A stretch of 64,000 nucleotides of DNA from CAKZLS01 sp963786305 (GTDB lineage Bacteria; Pseudomonadota; Alphaproteobacteria; Rhodospirillales; Defluviicoccaceae). Position numbers and translations under genes: made by a program. Under the pieces are notes generated by a model. It saw only the letters and a list, made by a program, of their open reading frames with translations. It ran no database searches and was not told the DNA's origin. The stretch covers positions 1-64,000 of the forward strand of contig CAWAYL010000017.1 in the NCBI GenBank assembly GCA_963786305.1, in the 5' to 3' direction. Shown here in pieces: positions 9,568 to 19,442 of this stretch; position 1 is the first letter of the stretch; each line of letters begins with the position of its first letter.

Positions 9568-11169
9568 ATGTCCGGTGACCGTGTCTATCTGTACGACTGC
9601 ACCCTGCGCGACGGAGCGCAGACCCAAGGCGTGGATTTCAGTATCGCCGACAAGGCCGCCATTGCCCGCGAACTGGATGGTGTGGGCGTCGACTATATCG
9701 AAGGCGGGTGGCCCGGAGCCAACCCCACCGATGACGGCTTCTTCGCGGCTCCACCCAAGTTGCATCGCGCCCGGCTTTCCGCTTTCGGGATGACGCGCCG
9801 GACGGGCCGCAGCGTGGAAAACGATCCTGGTTTTACCGCGCTGCTGACCACCAAGGCGAAAGTTGTCTGCATGGTCGGCAAGGCCTGGGATTTTCAGGTC
9901 GAGGTGGCACTCGGTATCGGACTTGACGAGAATGTGAAGATGATTGCCGACAGCATCCGTCATGCCAACGGAAAGCTGGAAGAGGTGATGTTCGACGCCG
10001 AGCATTTCTTCGATGGCTACAAGGCGAACCCCGAGTATGCCACCCGGTGCGTGAAGGCCGCATATGAGGCCGGCGCGCGGTGGCTCGTCCTGTGTGACAC
10101 CAACGGCGGAACCTTGCCCCATGACGTGGAGGCGATCATCCACGACATCACCAAGCATGTTCCCGGTGAACGGCTGGGAATCCACTGCCATGACGACACC
10201 GGCAACGCCGTGGCCAACAGCCTTGCCGCCGTCAGAGCGGGCGCACGTCAGGTGCAGGGCACATTGAATGGCCTGGGAGAACGGTGCGGCAATGCCAATC
10301 TGGTCTCCATCGTTCCGTCGCTGATGCTCAAAATGGGATATGAGACCGGGCTTTCCGCCAACGATTTGACCCGGCTGACCCATGTTTCGCGCCTGTTCGA
10401 CGAGCGGCTTAATCGCGCGCCCAACCGAAGCGCGCCCTACGTGGGCGAATCGGCGTTCGCGCACAAGGGCGGCCTGCACGTGTCGGCGGTGGAGAAGGAT
10501 CCGCGCTGCTACGAGCACATCGTTCCGGAATTGGTCGGCAACCACCGTCACATCGTGGTGTCGGACCAGGCCGGACGCGCCAACATACTGGCGCGGTTCA
10601 GAGACATCGGACTGGACGTGGACTCCGATGATCCAAAGGTGGCCCGCCTGGTGGAAACGGTCAAGGAGATGGAATTCAACGGCTATGCCTACGACGGCGC
10701 GGAGGCGAGTTTCGAGCTGCTGGCCCGGCGCGCGATCAACGGCGTGCCAGAGTATTTCAATTGCAGCAGCTTCCGTGTGATCGACGAGCGCCGGTGGAAT
10801 GCTCGCGGCGAGCTCATCACGTTATCCGAAGCGACGGTCAAGCTCGAGGCCAACGGCAACCAGTATATGACCGTCGAGGAAGGCAACGGTCCGGTGAACG
10901 CCCTGGACGCGGCACTTCGTAAGGTCCTCATCCCCGTCTATCCGTCGCTGGAGCGGGTACGCCTCGTCGACTACAAGGTGCGAATTCTCACCCCCGGCGA
11001 TGGCACCCGCGCGTTCACCCGGGTGATGATCGAGTCCGCATCCGATCATGGCGAGCACTGGTCCACGGTCGGCGTATCGACCAACATTATCGATGCGTCC
11101 TATCGCGCGCTCTATGACGGCATCGTCTACAAGCTCTACCGCGACGGGGCCGTCGCGCAAGCCGCCTGA
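9568..11169 (+). CDS. cimA: Citramalate synthase
   Basis: CimA condenses pyruvate and acetyl-CoA to (R)-citramalate, giving a threonine-independent entry to isoleucine. The HMGL-like barrel starts with VYLYDCTLRDGAQTQGVDFS and contains LGIHCHDDTGNAVANSLAAV and GTLNGLGERCGNANL. The C-terminal LeuA allosteric dimer domain spans roughly residues 400-530 (YKVRILTPGDGTRAFTRVMI). GGWPGANPTDDGFF is typical of the CimA/2-isopropylmalate-synthase-like branch rather than LeuA. The start is ATG 9568 with GGAG just upstream; the in-frame GTG at 9556 adds only four residues. The frame is intact over 533 residues. trmJ follows 11 bp later. Confidence 0.93.
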   Translation: MSGDRVYLYDCTLRDGAQTQGVDFSIADKAAIARELDGVGVDYIEGGWPGANPTDDGFFAAPPKLHRARLSAFGMTRRTGRSVENDPGFTALLTTKAKVVCMVGKAWDFQVEVALGIGLDENVKMIADSIRHANGKLEEVMFDAEHFFDGYKANPEYATRCVKAAYEAGARWLVLCDTNGGTLPHDVEAIIHDITKHVPGERLGIHCHDDTGNAVANSLAAVRAGARQVQGTLNGLGERCGNANLVSIVPSLMLKMGYETGLSANDLTRLTHVSRLFDERLNRAPNRSAPYVGESAFAHKGGLHVSAVEKDPRCYEHIVPELVGNHRHIVVSDQAGRANILARFRDIGLDVDSDDPKVARLVETVKEMEFNGYAYDGAEASFELLARRAINGVPEYFNCSSFRVIDERRWNARGELITLSEATVKLEANGNQYMTVEEGNGPVNALDAALRKVLIPVYPSLERVRLVDYKVRILTPGDGTRAFTRVMIESASDHGEHWSTVGVSTNIIDASYRALYDGIVYKLYRDGAVAQAA

Positions 11170-11180
11170 TCCGATCCACC

Positions 11181-11948
11181 ATGGCGGGCACGGACTCCAC
11201 CCGGGCCGCCGCTTCGGGTGGTGGCCCGGCGGTCGTGCTGGTCGAACCCCAACTCGGCGAAAACATCGGTATGGTGGCCCGCGCCATGTTGAACTTCGGG
11301 CTGACGGATCTGCGCCTGGTGCGGCCGCGCGAACCTTGGCCCAACGACAAGGCGGCGGCGGCATCCGCCGGCGCGGATCAAGTGCTCACCGCCGCGCGGC
11401 TGTTCGACGCAACCACCGAGGCCGTCGCCGATCTGTCGCGGGTCTACGCCACCACCGCGCGCACCCGGGACATGACCAAACGGGTCGTCACCCCCCGCCA
11501 GGCGGCGATTGAGCTGACCGCTTCGCCGGCATCGAACGGCGGAGATGGTATTTTGTTCGGCAAGGAGGCGAAGGGACTTCACAATGACGATGTGGCGCTG
11601 GCCGATGCCGTGATCATGGCGCCGCTGAACCCGGCCTTCAGCTCGCTCAACTTGGCCATGGCGGTTCTGCTGGTCGGATACGAATGGTATCAGGCGATCG
11701 CCCTCTCCCCGCCATCGTTCATGACCATGCCGAAAGAAACCCGGCCGGCGCGCAAAGAGGAAATGCTGGGGCTGTTCGAGCAGCTGGAAGACGAACTGGA
11801 CGCCTGCGGATTCCTGCGCGTTGTCCAAAAACGTCCGGTCATGGTTCGAAACCTCCGCAACCTTCTCGGGCGGGCGCAACCGACCGAACAAGAGGTGCGA
11901 ACGCTGCGCGGTGTCATTACGTGCCTGGTGTCCCGGCGTCGGACGTAA
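11181..11948 (+). CDS. trmJ: tRNA (cytidine/uridine-2'-O-)-methyltransferase TrmJ
   Basis: This SPOUT-class methyltransferase of 255 residues modifies position 32 of the tRNA anticodon loop in characterised homologues. The trefoil-knot motifs are clear: motif 1 VLVEPQLGENIGMVARAMLN, motif 2 ILFGKEAKGLHNDDVALAD and motif 3 APLNPAFSSLNLAMAVLLVG. A TrmJ C-terminal helix (AQPTEQEVRTLRGVITCL) follows. The gene lies 11 bp after cimA and is convergent with coq7 across 11 bp. Confidence 0.9.
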   Translation: MAGTDSTRAAASGGGPAVVLVEPQLGENIGMVARAMLNFGLTDLRLVRPREPWPNDKAAAASAGADQVLTAARLFDATTEAVADLSRVYATTARTRDMTKRVVTPRQAAIELTASPASNGGDGILFGKEAKGLHNDDVALADAVIMAPLNPAFSSLNLAMAVLLVGYEWYQAIALSPPSFMTMPKETRPARKEEMLGLFEQLEDELDACGFLRVVQKRPVMVRNLRNLLGRAQPTEQEVRTLRGVITCLVSRRRT

Positions 11949-11959
11949 CACCCCGAAAG

Positions 11960-12517
11960 CTAAACCCGTTCCGACAGCCAGATCGCGAGCCGGGACCCGG
12001 CCTTTATGGCGCCCGTCAATGCCTTGTATCCTGGGGCCTGTTCCGCGCCGTGCTGGAGGCCCGTGTCGCGGTGTTCGAGTTCGTCCTGACGGTAGCGCTC
12101 GCAAATGTCCCTGAGCTCCGCTTCGTCATCGCCCAACTGCGCGATCTGTTTCGCGTAGTGCTCGTCGATCACCTCTTCGACCGCGACGGTGCAGGCCATG
12201 GCTCCGCGCGGCCCCAGCAATGCGGTCGAGGCCCCCAACGCAAACCCCGCCACATGCCAAAGCGGTTGCAACGCCGTCGGTCGAACCCGTCTTTCCGGCA
12301 CCAATTCGTTGAATTTAGCCAGATGCTCGCGCTCTTGGACGGCCATGCGACGAATAGCGCCTCCCGCCGGGGTGCGGCCAAGCACGCTGAGTTGACCTTC
12401 GTAAATCCGCACGGCGCCATACTCGCCGGCTTGGTTTACGCGAATGATCCGGTCTATGAGTTCGGCTTTCGTCGGGTCGCCAGGCAGGCGGCCGGTCGCC
12501 GGCGTTTCGTGTCTCAC
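11960..12517 (-). CDS. coq7: Demethoxyubiquinone hydroxylase (Coq7 family)
   Basis: This membrane-associated di-iron monooxygenase catalyses the penultimate hydroxylation in ubiquinone synthesis. Iron ligands are visible in NQAGEYGAVRIYEGQ, AVQEREHLAKFNEL, VAVEEVIDEHYAKQI and RQDELEHRDTGL, giving the paired E...ExxH repeats of the family. The length is 185 residues with an intact frame. Its start overlaps the dsbB stop by four bases (ATGA), so the two genes are translationally coupled. Confidence 0.93.
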   Translation of the reverse strand: MRHETPATGRLPGDPTKAELIDRIIRVNQAGEYGAVRIYEGQLSVLGRTPAGGAIRRMAVQEREHLAKFNELVPERRVRPTALQPLWHVAGFALGASTALLGPRGAMACTVAVEEVIDEHYAKQIAQLGDDEAELRDICERYRQDELEHRDTGLQHGAEQAPGYKALTGAIKAGSRLAIWLSERV

Positions 12518-13032
12518 TGTTCGGTTTCCTTTCCGAGATACCAGCCGCCGGCAAGGGCGGCCAAGCCCAAACCCATCGAAATGAGGCTATTGTAGCCAGC
12601 CATCGACAGGCCAAAAAGACGCCAGTCCACTTGATCGCAGGGTTTTTGCGGGCCGGCCAACTGGGTTGCCAGGTCCGTGACGTTGACGCCCGACGATAGC
12701 TGGCCGCCGCAGGCCGCCACCGATCCCCACCAATGCTGTTGGACACCCACATGATAAAAGGCGAGCGCCGAGCCCGCCAGGAACACGGCCCCACAAATGG
12801 TTACAAGCCATCGCGGCGAGCGGCCGCGCGCCGCAACAACGATCGCGACCGCCGCCAGGGCGGCGGTGAGGGCATACGGAACCCGCTGGTAGAGACAGAG
12901 GATGCATGGCTCAAGATCGAAGACATGCTCGGCGATCCAGGCACTCGCAATCGCGCCCATGCTGGCCGCGAGAATGGCGAGGGGAATGGCGCGATCGTAT
13001 GTGTGACTGTCCATGGACGCCGACATGCCCAT
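12514..13032 (-). CDS. dsbB: Disulfide bond formation protein DsbB
   Basis: This inner-membrane protein passes electrons from periplasmic DsbA to quinones. Four hydrophobic helices are seen. The first periplasmic loop carries the redox pair CILC in DLEPCILCLYQRVPYALTA. The second loop contains the other two cysteines (AACGGQLSS ... GPQKPCDQVDW). The length is 172 residues. The start at 13032 (MGMSASMDS) could instead be the internal methionine seven codons on. Coupling to the quinone-synthesis gene coq7 by a 4-bp overlap is a natural pairing. Confidence 0.9.
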   Translation of the reverse strand: MGMSASMDSHTYDRAIPLAILAASMGAIASAWIAEHVFDLEPCILCLYQRVPYALTAALAAVAIVVAARGRSPRWLVTICGAVFLAGSALAFYHVGVQQHWWGSVAACGGQLSSGVNVTDLATQLAGPQKPCDQVDWRLFGLSMAGYNSLISMGLGLAALAGGWYLGKETEQ

Positions 13033-13106
13033 GATATAGCGTTTCCAGGGTCATCATGACAGCCGGGAATCACCTGCCGACGGCCACCCATTGCTCGGGT
13101 TTTCGC

Positions 13107-13724
13107 CTACAGGAGATACTTGACCGCGACGAACCCTCCGAACAGCAAGATGAAAAATACCGTCGCGAGCAAGGCCAGGTTGTTCTCTACGAACCGGCGG
13201 ATCGGCTCTCCAAAATACCACAGAAGTCCGGCAACGATGAAAAAGCGGGCGCCCCGCGATAGGAAGGAAGCGACCGTGAAGGTGGTCAGGTCGAGGCCCG
13301 TTGCACCGCTGGCGATGGTGATCACCTTGTAGGGGAACGGCGTAAAGCCGGCGCCGGCGACGATCCAGGCGCCCCATTCGTTATAAGCGTCGCGAAAGGT
13401 CTCGAATTTCTCCCCATAACCGTAAAACTCGATGACCGGCCTGCCGATTTCTTCGAACAGGAAGTGGCCGATCCCATAGCCGGCAAGCCCTCCCAACACG
13501 GAAGCGATCATGCAGATGGACGCCAACAACCATGCGCGATTACGGGCCGCCAGAACCATGGGAATCAACAGGATGTCCGGTGGAATTGGAAACACCGAGC
13601 TTTCGGCGAACGTGAGCGCCGCCAAAACCCAGATGGCATGACGATGCCCAGAGAGGCTCATGGTCCAGTCGTAGAGGCGTCGGAGCAAGGGGGGTGGATC
13701 TCCTGGGAGGGACTTTCGAGACAT
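13107..13724 (-). CDS. DedA/VTT-family membrane protein (YqaA-like)
   Basis: This roughly 205-residue protein has the VTT/DedA core: LTFAESSVFPIPPDILLIPM, then GGLAGYGIGHFLFEEIGRPV, AGFTPFPYKVITIASGATGL and FLSRGARFFIVAGLLWYFG. DedA-type proteins act in membrane lipid flipping and homeostasis; the substrate of this YqaA branch is not settled. Five or six membrane segments are visible. The frame is open to 13784, but MSRKSLPGD at 13724 is the likely start because the upstream residues are hydrophilic and unconserved. It is divergent from the thioesterase gene. Confidence 0.85.
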   Translation of the reverse strand: MSRKSLPGDPPPLLRRLYDWTMSLSGHRHAIWVLAALTFAESSVFPIPPDILLIPMVLAARNRAWLLASICMIASVLGGLAGYGIGHFLFEEIGRPVIEFYGYGEKFETFRDAYNEWGAWIVAGAGFTPFPYKVITIASGATGLDLTTFTVASFLSRGARFFIVAGLLWYFGEPIRRFVENNLALLATVFFILLFGGFVAVKYLL

Positions 13725-13851
13725 GAAGCACGCTACATGTAGCAGCCGCCAACCGAACGAACAACGGTCATGCATTCGGACCATGGTTGTGATCGACGCA
13801 ATAGGTCTCTACACCATCCTCCGGAACGAAATACAACGAGGCGGACGGCTC

Positions 13852-14334
13852 ATGATCGACAGCGACAAAAGCTCGGACATCGACCTGACCGATCCCGCCG
13901 TTTTCGCGTTCTGGACACGCGATACCGTCCGATTTTCGGATATGGACCGTTACCGCCACGTCAACAACGTTGCCACCGCCACCTATTGCGAGACCGGTCG
14001 GGTTGAATTCGCCGAGACTTTGATGCCTGGGTCCACATCCGGAGTGGGTGCCGGATGGGTGATTCTGCGACTGACGGTCAATTTTCTGGCTCAAGCGCAC
14101 TATCCCGGCTTCGTGAAGATTGGAACACGGGTGGACCGGGTGGGACGCAGTTCATGCACCGTCGGACAGGGGCTGTTCAAGGATGGGGTCTGCTTCGCGA
14201 CCAGCGAAGCGGTGCTGGTCTGGTTGGACCTCGATGTCGGTGGCCGGCCAGAACCAATTCCCGATGACCTGCGCGCCCGAATGCTGGCGAATGCGACGGC
14301 CGGTCACTCAGCCACGCCAAATCCGGTCGGTTGA
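13852..14334 (+). CDS. Hot-dog fold acyl-CoA thioesterase (4HBT/FAT type)
   Basis: The 160-residue protein contains the 4-hydroxybenzoyl-CoA thioesterase signature RFSDMDRYRHVNNVATATYC, with the catalytic Asp and the HVNN turn. It continues with RLTVNFLAQAHYPGFVKIGT and VGRSSCTVGQGLF. The family hydrolyses short to medium acyl-CoA or aromatic acyl-CoA in the cytoplasm; the substrate cannot be read from sequence. ATG 13852 is preferred over the longer open frame because the domain begins shortly after it. Confidence 0.87.
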   Translation: MIDSDKSSDIDLTDPAVFAFWTRDTVRFSDMDRYRHVNNVATATYCETGRVEFAETLMPGSTSGVGAGWVILRLTVNFLAQAHYPGFVKIGTRVDRVGRSSCTVGQGLFKDGVCFATSEAVLVWLDLDVGGRPEPIPDDLRARMLANATAGHSATPNPVG

Positions 14335-14415
14335 CCGAGCCCCATCCGGTCCGATTGATTGAGCCGCCGTATTGACCGCGCTCGTCCCAACGCTATGATG
14401 GCCCCGTGGCGTGGA

Positions 14416-14502
14416 GCCCCTGTGGCGGAACCGGTAGACGCGGCAAACTCAAAATCTGTTTCCCGTAAGGGAGTGGGAGTTCGAGTCTCCCTGGGGGCAC
14501 CA
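14416..14502 (+). tRNA. tRNA-Leu (anticodon CAA), CCA encoded
   Basis: The 87-nt cloverleaf starts GCCCCTGTGGCGG and has a D-arm with GGTAGACGC. The anticodon loop CTCAAAA carries CAA. There is a long variable arm (TTCCCGTAAGGGA), the T-arm GGGAGTTCGAGTCTCCC and an encoded CCA end. The class II variable arm and the DNA pattern match bacterial tRNA-Leu. The anticodon stem (GCAAA / TCTGT) has one A-C mismatch next to the closing pair, where a G-C pair is usual. This may be another base error. Confidence 0.93.
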
Positions 14503-14555
14503 TTCCAAATTTGTCGCATACACGTCGGCCGCATAAATTGCCATTGTGAAATTGA

Positions 14556-14631
14556 TGGTGCCACCTGTAGGACTCGAACCTACGACCCTCGCATTACGAA
14601 TGCGATGCTCTACCAACTGAGCTAAGGTGGC
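14556..14631 (-). tRNA. tRNA-Thr (anticodon CGU), CCA encoded
   Basis: On the minus strand, a 76-nt cloverleaf has acceptor GCCACCT / AGGTGGC, D-arm GCTCAGTTGGTAGAGC and anticodon stem-loop TCGCA-TTCGTAA-TGCGA. The T-arm is GTAGGTTCGAGTCCTAC and CCA is encoded. All stems pair perfectly. It is convergent with tRNA-Leu, 53 bp away, and lies 96 bp before the hemY end. Confidence 0.97.
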
Positions 14632-14727
14632 TTCAATTCACGTCAGGTCTTGTTTACCGGCACGCTCGGAAGTCGTCAACGTATCCGAAGCTGCATAACC
14701 GCTTGTCGTCGCCTTGACCGATGCGGT

Positions 14728-15948
14728 TCACTCGGCGGAACCCGTCGCCCGGGGCGCACGGGCAGAGACGTCCGCGCCTCGGCCGTCGTCGGTCGCCCGC
14801 ATCAGCCAAGCTGCGGGCCCGGACAAGATCGCCATGCTCGGCCTCTTCGAGTTCGGCCATCAGCCGGCACACGCGCGGCGGTGCGTCGTCTCCGGCGACC
14901 GGTTCCAAAGCTCTTTCGCGCCTCGCCCCACAGCCGCGCCTCGAGGGAGGCGGCCGCCACGTTGATGCGGCTTTCCAAATGACCGGGATTGTTCTTGGCC
15001 AGACGTTTTGCGGCTTCCACTTTTTGCAGAGCGTCCTCTGCCTTGCGCGCCAGGAAATAGATCTGCGCTAGTTCCGCGTCGGGATTGTGCCGCCACGCTT
15101 GCTCGATCACGCCGGCGGCCTTGCGCGGGCTGCCCTCCGCAATCAGCAGCCGGGCGTAGCGAGCGGCCGCGGGGACAAACGCTGGATCAGCGTTGAATGC
15201 CTTCTTTTCAAGGCTTATCGCCTCCGCCCCGGCCGCGTCCAGAGAACTGTTGTGCAAAAGCGCGGCACGCTGGGGTGGCAACTCGCCGGCTGGGATCATC
15301 TTGCGTTTTGCCGAATTCCTCGAGCGTCGCCGTCGCGCCCGACCATTCGCCCGTTTTTTTCTGCAGTTCGTAAAGCGTTTGGGTCACCCACTCGCTTTTG
15401 GGATTGAGACGATGAGCGCGCCGCGCCAAACCCAGCGCCTCTTTCCAGTCCTCGCGCTTAAGGGCCTGGCCAAGGAGGCCGCGGACCCCGAGAAACTCGG
15501 TCGAGGGCCGGTCGAGCATGGCGGTAAAGAATTTTTCCGCCGCTTTGTCATCGCCCTGGAGCTGCGCCGCCTGGGCGGAGAGCAACATGGTCAGCGGCCA
15601 GTCATCGATCAGCGCTTCGGCCCTGCGCGCGTGCCGGGTCGCGGTTTCGCCATCGCCCGCGGCCACCGCGACGAAACCACGGCTTATGGCTTGGTAGCCC
15701 TCCCGCTGGCGCCGTTCGTCGCGCCATTTCCGTACCGATCGAGGCGAGTGCGCAATGGAACTCCAGATGCGAAAGAGAACGATCGCAATGGCAACGAGCA
15801 CCAACAGCTCGACAATCAGCAGCGCCACGGATTGGGTAATGCGATAGCCTAGCCAGTCGAGGGTGATGAAACCCGGGTGGTCGGCGAGCCAACCGGCCGC
15901 AAAGGCAAAGATCCCGAGGATCAGAAGGATGAGTATCCAGCGCAACAT
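14728..15948 (-). CDS. HemY-type membrane-anchored TPR protein (frameshifted)
   Basis: The N-terminus has two membrane segments (MLRWILILLILGIFAFAAG and ITQSVALLIVELLVLVAIAI) around a short periplasmic WLADHPGFITLDWLGYRI. This is the HemY_N pattern. TPR-like helices follow (FTAMLDRPSTEFLGVRGLLG, LGLARRAHRLNPKSEWV, YARLLIAEGSPRKAAGVIEQ). The frame shifts near 15300 and again near 14910. The tail AAWLMRATDDGRG resembles the HemY end and stops at TGA 14728-14730. The family lies in heme operons, but its biochemical role is not firmly known and it should not be confused with the HemY-named protoporphyrinogen oxidase. It is the last gene of the hemC-hemD-mitofilin-hemY group. Confidence 0.85.
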
Positions 15949-15952
15949 GGAC

Positions 15953-17587
15953 TCAGCCTCCCGTCGCCAGGAGGCTGATCGCACCTTGCCGCAGATCGGC
16001 CAGCGCGGTCATGGCGTCAACCCGTTTTTGCGCCTCCGCGAGCCATGGCGCGGCCGCCTCGGTAGCGGGTCCCTCGAGCCTGTCCAAGGCTTTCGCGGCC
16101 GCGGCCACATCGCCAACGCCCAACGCCGCCTCGGCCTGGGCAATGATGCCGTCGGTACCCTCCGCGGCCACTGCGTCCTCACCCGTCTTGCGCACGCTGA
16201 CGAGAGACGTCACACGGCTCATCGCCTTATCGACCCAATCCTCGCCCGTCCAGTCGGCGTGAACCCGGCTCACCTCCCGGGCGACCTCCGGGAAAGAGGC
16301 GCGCAATTCGATCAGGCTGGGCACTCCGGTGGCTGCCTGTTCCTCCAACACGCCAATGGGTTCGGCCAACGCCTGCTCATCCCCGGCAACGGCCTTCAGG
16401 GCGTCGAGTTCGGTTGTGTAGGGGACGCTCTGCATCACCGCTTGACTGAGATGGCTCATCGCCAGTACGACCGCCGCCTTGGTTTCGCCCGACGGTTTCT
16501 CCTGCGCGCGCTGCTCAATGTCGGATACCCGGCTTTTCACGCCTTCGACATCGCCAACGTCGGTTTCCAACTTGGCGATCCGCTGGGACAGGGTTTGCAC
16601 CGAGGCGGTAATCGCCGCTGTCCCGGCGACCGCGGCCGTCGCCGCGTCTTTGTTGCCAGCCATCACCGCTCGCCTGCGCCGATGCGATGGAACTCAGGGT
16701 CTTTTCGAGGGCGTCCAGCCGCGCCGTCAGCGCGCTTAATTGAGCGTCTCCGCCGTCCGTTCCGCCGTCCGAGTTGACAAGCGCCTTCACGTCACCCTCG
16801 GTCATGACCTTGCGACCGGCCAATTCCGCGACCTTGTTCTCGAGATCGGATAGCTGCTGCTGGAGCGCGGCCAACTGATTCTCGACCACCATCCTTTCTT
16901 CCGGCGTTTGTACGGTGGGGACCACTTCGGCGATCTTGGCCTCCACGGGTCTTTTCACCGCATCCGGCCAGTAAGGCCACGAGTAGTAGGCGGCAACGCC
17001 GAGCACCGCGAGGATCACCACCAGCCAGACGAGCGCACCCAGGCAACCGCGTTTCTTTCTAACCGAACCCGCAGGTTTTTTCGGTGGCGGAGACGAGCCG
17101 GCGGCGCTCGATGGGGGTGTGCCCGGTCCCTTGGGTGTCCCCCCCGGACCTTGCGGGCCGCCGGGACCTCTTGGAGGCTCCCGCGCCGCCAGAGGCCGTT
17201 CCCGGTCGCGCACCGGAGGGCGATGACGCGGGCACCGAGCCCTTCGAAGGTTCCCTTGCGGGCTTTTCAGGTGACGAGGGTTTGGGTCGTCGGCGATGCG
17301 GCGGCCGATGACGCAGTGCTCGGCGACGCGGCGGTTGGCGATGGGGCGGCCGGCTTCGGAGGTTCCTTGGCGCCTTCAGGTGGAGCGCCTTCCGGTGGCG
17401 TGGCCGCGCCGCCGGGCGTGGTTTTCGCCGCCGTGCTCGTCGGAACATCCATTTTGGAAGGCTCCTTGGGGGGGGCCACGGGCGGAGTCGCGGGCGGCGA
17501 TTTCGCATCCGAGTCGGACGTCCTCGTCATCGCGTCCTTGACGGCTTTGGCTTTTTCGCTGTCGTCTTTCTTGGTCGGGTCGGTCAT
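15953..17587 (-). CDS. Mitofilin-like inner-membrane protein (frameshifted)
   Basis: The reading starts at MTDPTKKDDSEKAKAV and runs through a long Pro/Ala/Ser-rich cytoplasmic stretch. A single membrane helix follows (LGALVWLVVILAVLGVAAYY), then a periplasmic coiled coil (QLAALQQQLSDLENKVAELA; IAKLETDVGDVEGVKSRVSD). The C-terminus is helical (AQAEAALGVGDVAAAAKALD). This architecture, next to hemD and hemY, is that of the alphaproteobacterial COG4223 / mitofilin (Mic60) relatives, which are linked to intracytoplasmic membrane shaping. The frame shifts near 17270 and near 16660. It ends 4 bp before the hemY start. Confidence 0.82.
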
Positions 17588-17693
17588 TCCCCCATCCCTC
17601 AGTTCCGGTGCCGAACGTTCGTTATACCCATACACACTAACAAGGTAAAAGTCTTGCTTGGGAGGAAAAAAGCTTCCGATGCCGAAATAGCGC

Positions 17694-18408
17694 CTACTCA
17701 TCCCCGGCGATCATGGCCTCGAGCATGGCGGGCTGCTCGGGACGGGCGGCAACGATGATGCGTTTCCAGGAGACGCCGGCAGCGCTGTCGGCCACCGCTT
17801 GACTGAGGCAGAAGGCACGGAGCGTCGAGCAAGCGCCCTGCAAACGCGCGTTGCGGATGAGTTCCACGAACGTTGCCGCGGTGCGCGGCGAGTACAGGAC
17901 GATGCCTTGCAGTGATCGCTCCCTGACGGCCCGGGCGGCGGCGGGTGGCAGGCGGTCGGCCGTTCGCGCTTCGTACAGGACTTCCCGACGATAAAAAAAT
18001 CCCGCCGCCGTGAGCATGCCGGACAGATCTCCGGCGAGTTTGGTGCCGGCCACATGCAACAGCGCGCCGGCCGCGGGATCGACCCTGTCGCGAACTAAAC
18101 GGGCCAACGCCGCAACGTCACCCGTTGCGATCTCCACCACGCGAAATCCTTCTGCCAGCGCGGTTTTTGCCGTCGCGTCACCGACGGCGTACACTGGCAG
18201 GTTGCGTGCCTGTTCCCGGGCCGCGAACGCCCGAATGCCGTTTGCGCTGGTGGCCAGCAGACCCTGAACGCCCGCGAGATCCAACGGTCCGCCCGCGACG
18301 ATTGCGGATATTCAGCAGCGGCGCGATGATCGATTCGACACCGAGCTTCCGCAAGGCGGCCGCCAATGGCTCGGCATCGTGCCATGGCCGGGTGATCAAT
18401 ACCTTCAC
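17694..18408 (-). CDS. hemD: Uroporphyrinogen-III synthase (one frameshift)
   Basis: HemD closes and inverts ring D of hydroxymethylbilane to give uroporphyrinogen III. A GTG start at 18408 gives VKVLITRPWHDAEPLAAALR, the standard N-terminus. The frame shifts near 18290 (after APLLNIR) and resumes with DLAGVQGLLATSANGIRAFA. Family features include ARNLPVYAVGDATAKTALAE and LPPAAARAVRERSLQGIVLY with SPRTAATFVELI. The 238-codon span is normal for this poorly conserved family. The start lies 22 bp from the hemC stop. Confidence 0.88.
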
Positions 18409-18430
18409 TGGACCCTCACCGGTCAATCGC

Positions 18431-19360
18431 TCAAGTCGAAGAAGCCAGGTCCGGCCCGCCCGCGAAGTTCCATCCCGGCATCCCACCCAGCGCTCGGGCG
18501 TCCAGCCGCGGACCACAGCGAGACACCCGGAGCACCTCCGAGCCATCGGGGCGGGCGATGAGACCGCTCAGCGCAAGGCCGCCGTCCGCGTCCAAACGGG
18601 CAAGGGCGGCGATGGGAGTGCGGCAGGAACCGTCCAGCGCCTCGAGCATGGCCCGCTCGGCGGTTATCGCCGTGGTCGTCGACGTGTCGTCGAGCGCCAC
18701 CAGCCGACCAAGGACACGGTCGTCACCGATGCGGCACGTCAGCCCGATAGCGCCCTGAGCCACCGCCGGCAACATCTGATCCGTTTCCATGGCCACCGTC
18801 GCAACGCTGGCCATCCCCAGGCGGTTGAGGCCCGCCATGGCCAGGAGCGTTGCGTCCACCACGCCGTCGGCCAGCTTGACAAGGCGGGTCTGAACGTTAC
18901 CGCGCAACGGCACCACCCGCAGATCCGGGCGTCGGTTCAAGACCAGGGCCATGCGCCGGAGCGACGCCGTTCCCACCACCGACCCTGGTGGAAGGCTGTC
19001 CAGGGTGAAACCCGGGCGGCTGATGAATGCATCGCGGGGATCCTCGCGCGGCAGCATGCAAACCAGCGCGATCCCGTCGGGCAGCCACGTCGGCAGGTCC
19101 TTCATGGAATGCACGGCGAGATCGATTCGGCCCGCCAGCAGAGCCTGGTCTATTTCCTTGGTGAACAGACCCTTGCCGCCGATGTCCGCCAACGTCCGGT
19201 CGAGGAACGTATCGCCCGAGGTTTTGATGGTGACCGTCTCCAAGGCGCCCGCCTCGCCCAGGTCCTGAAAAGCATCGCCGAGCCGGCGCCGGACCTCATC
19301 GGACTGGGCCACGGCCAAGGGACTTCCGCGAGTGCCGATACGCAAGAGAGGCGCGGTCAT
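18431..19360 (-). CDS. hemC: Porphobilinogen deaminase (hydroxymethylbilane synthase)
   Basis: HemC polymerises four porphobilinogens to hydroxymethylbilane. The start is ATG 19360 (MTAPLLRIGTRGSPLAVAQS), which is the family N-terminus; an open frame extends to 19426 without conserved residues. The Arg/Asp active-site segment is LFTKEIDQALLAGRIDLAVH with SMKDLPTWLPDGIALVCML. The dipyrromethane-cofactor cysteine lies in LEALDGSCRTPIAALARL. The product is 309 residues with an intact frame. It is divergent from tsaD across 82 bp, the usual alphaproteobacterial arrangement. Confidence 0.96.
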   Translation of the reverse strand: MTAPLLRIGTRGSPLAVAQSDEVRRRLGDAFQDLGEAGALETVTIKTSGDTFLDRTLADIGGKGLFTKEIDQALLAGRIDLAVHSMKDLPTWLPDGIALVCMLPREDPRDAFISRPGFTLDSLPPGSVVGTASLRRMALVLNRRPDLRVVPLRGNVQTRLVKLADGVVDATLLAMAGLNRLGMASVATVAMETDQMLPAVAQGAIGLTCRIGDDRVLGRLVALDDTSTTTAITAERAMLEALDGSCRTPIAALARLDADGGLALSGLIARPDGSEVLRVSRCGPRLDARALGGMPGWNFAGGPDLASST

Positions 19361-19442
19361 GAATTCCTCTGTCTGATGAAATTGGCGTTCCTCAGAGTCA
19401 GAGAGTAAGGTCCCTTTCGCTGACACTTAAGGATCTTTTTCC

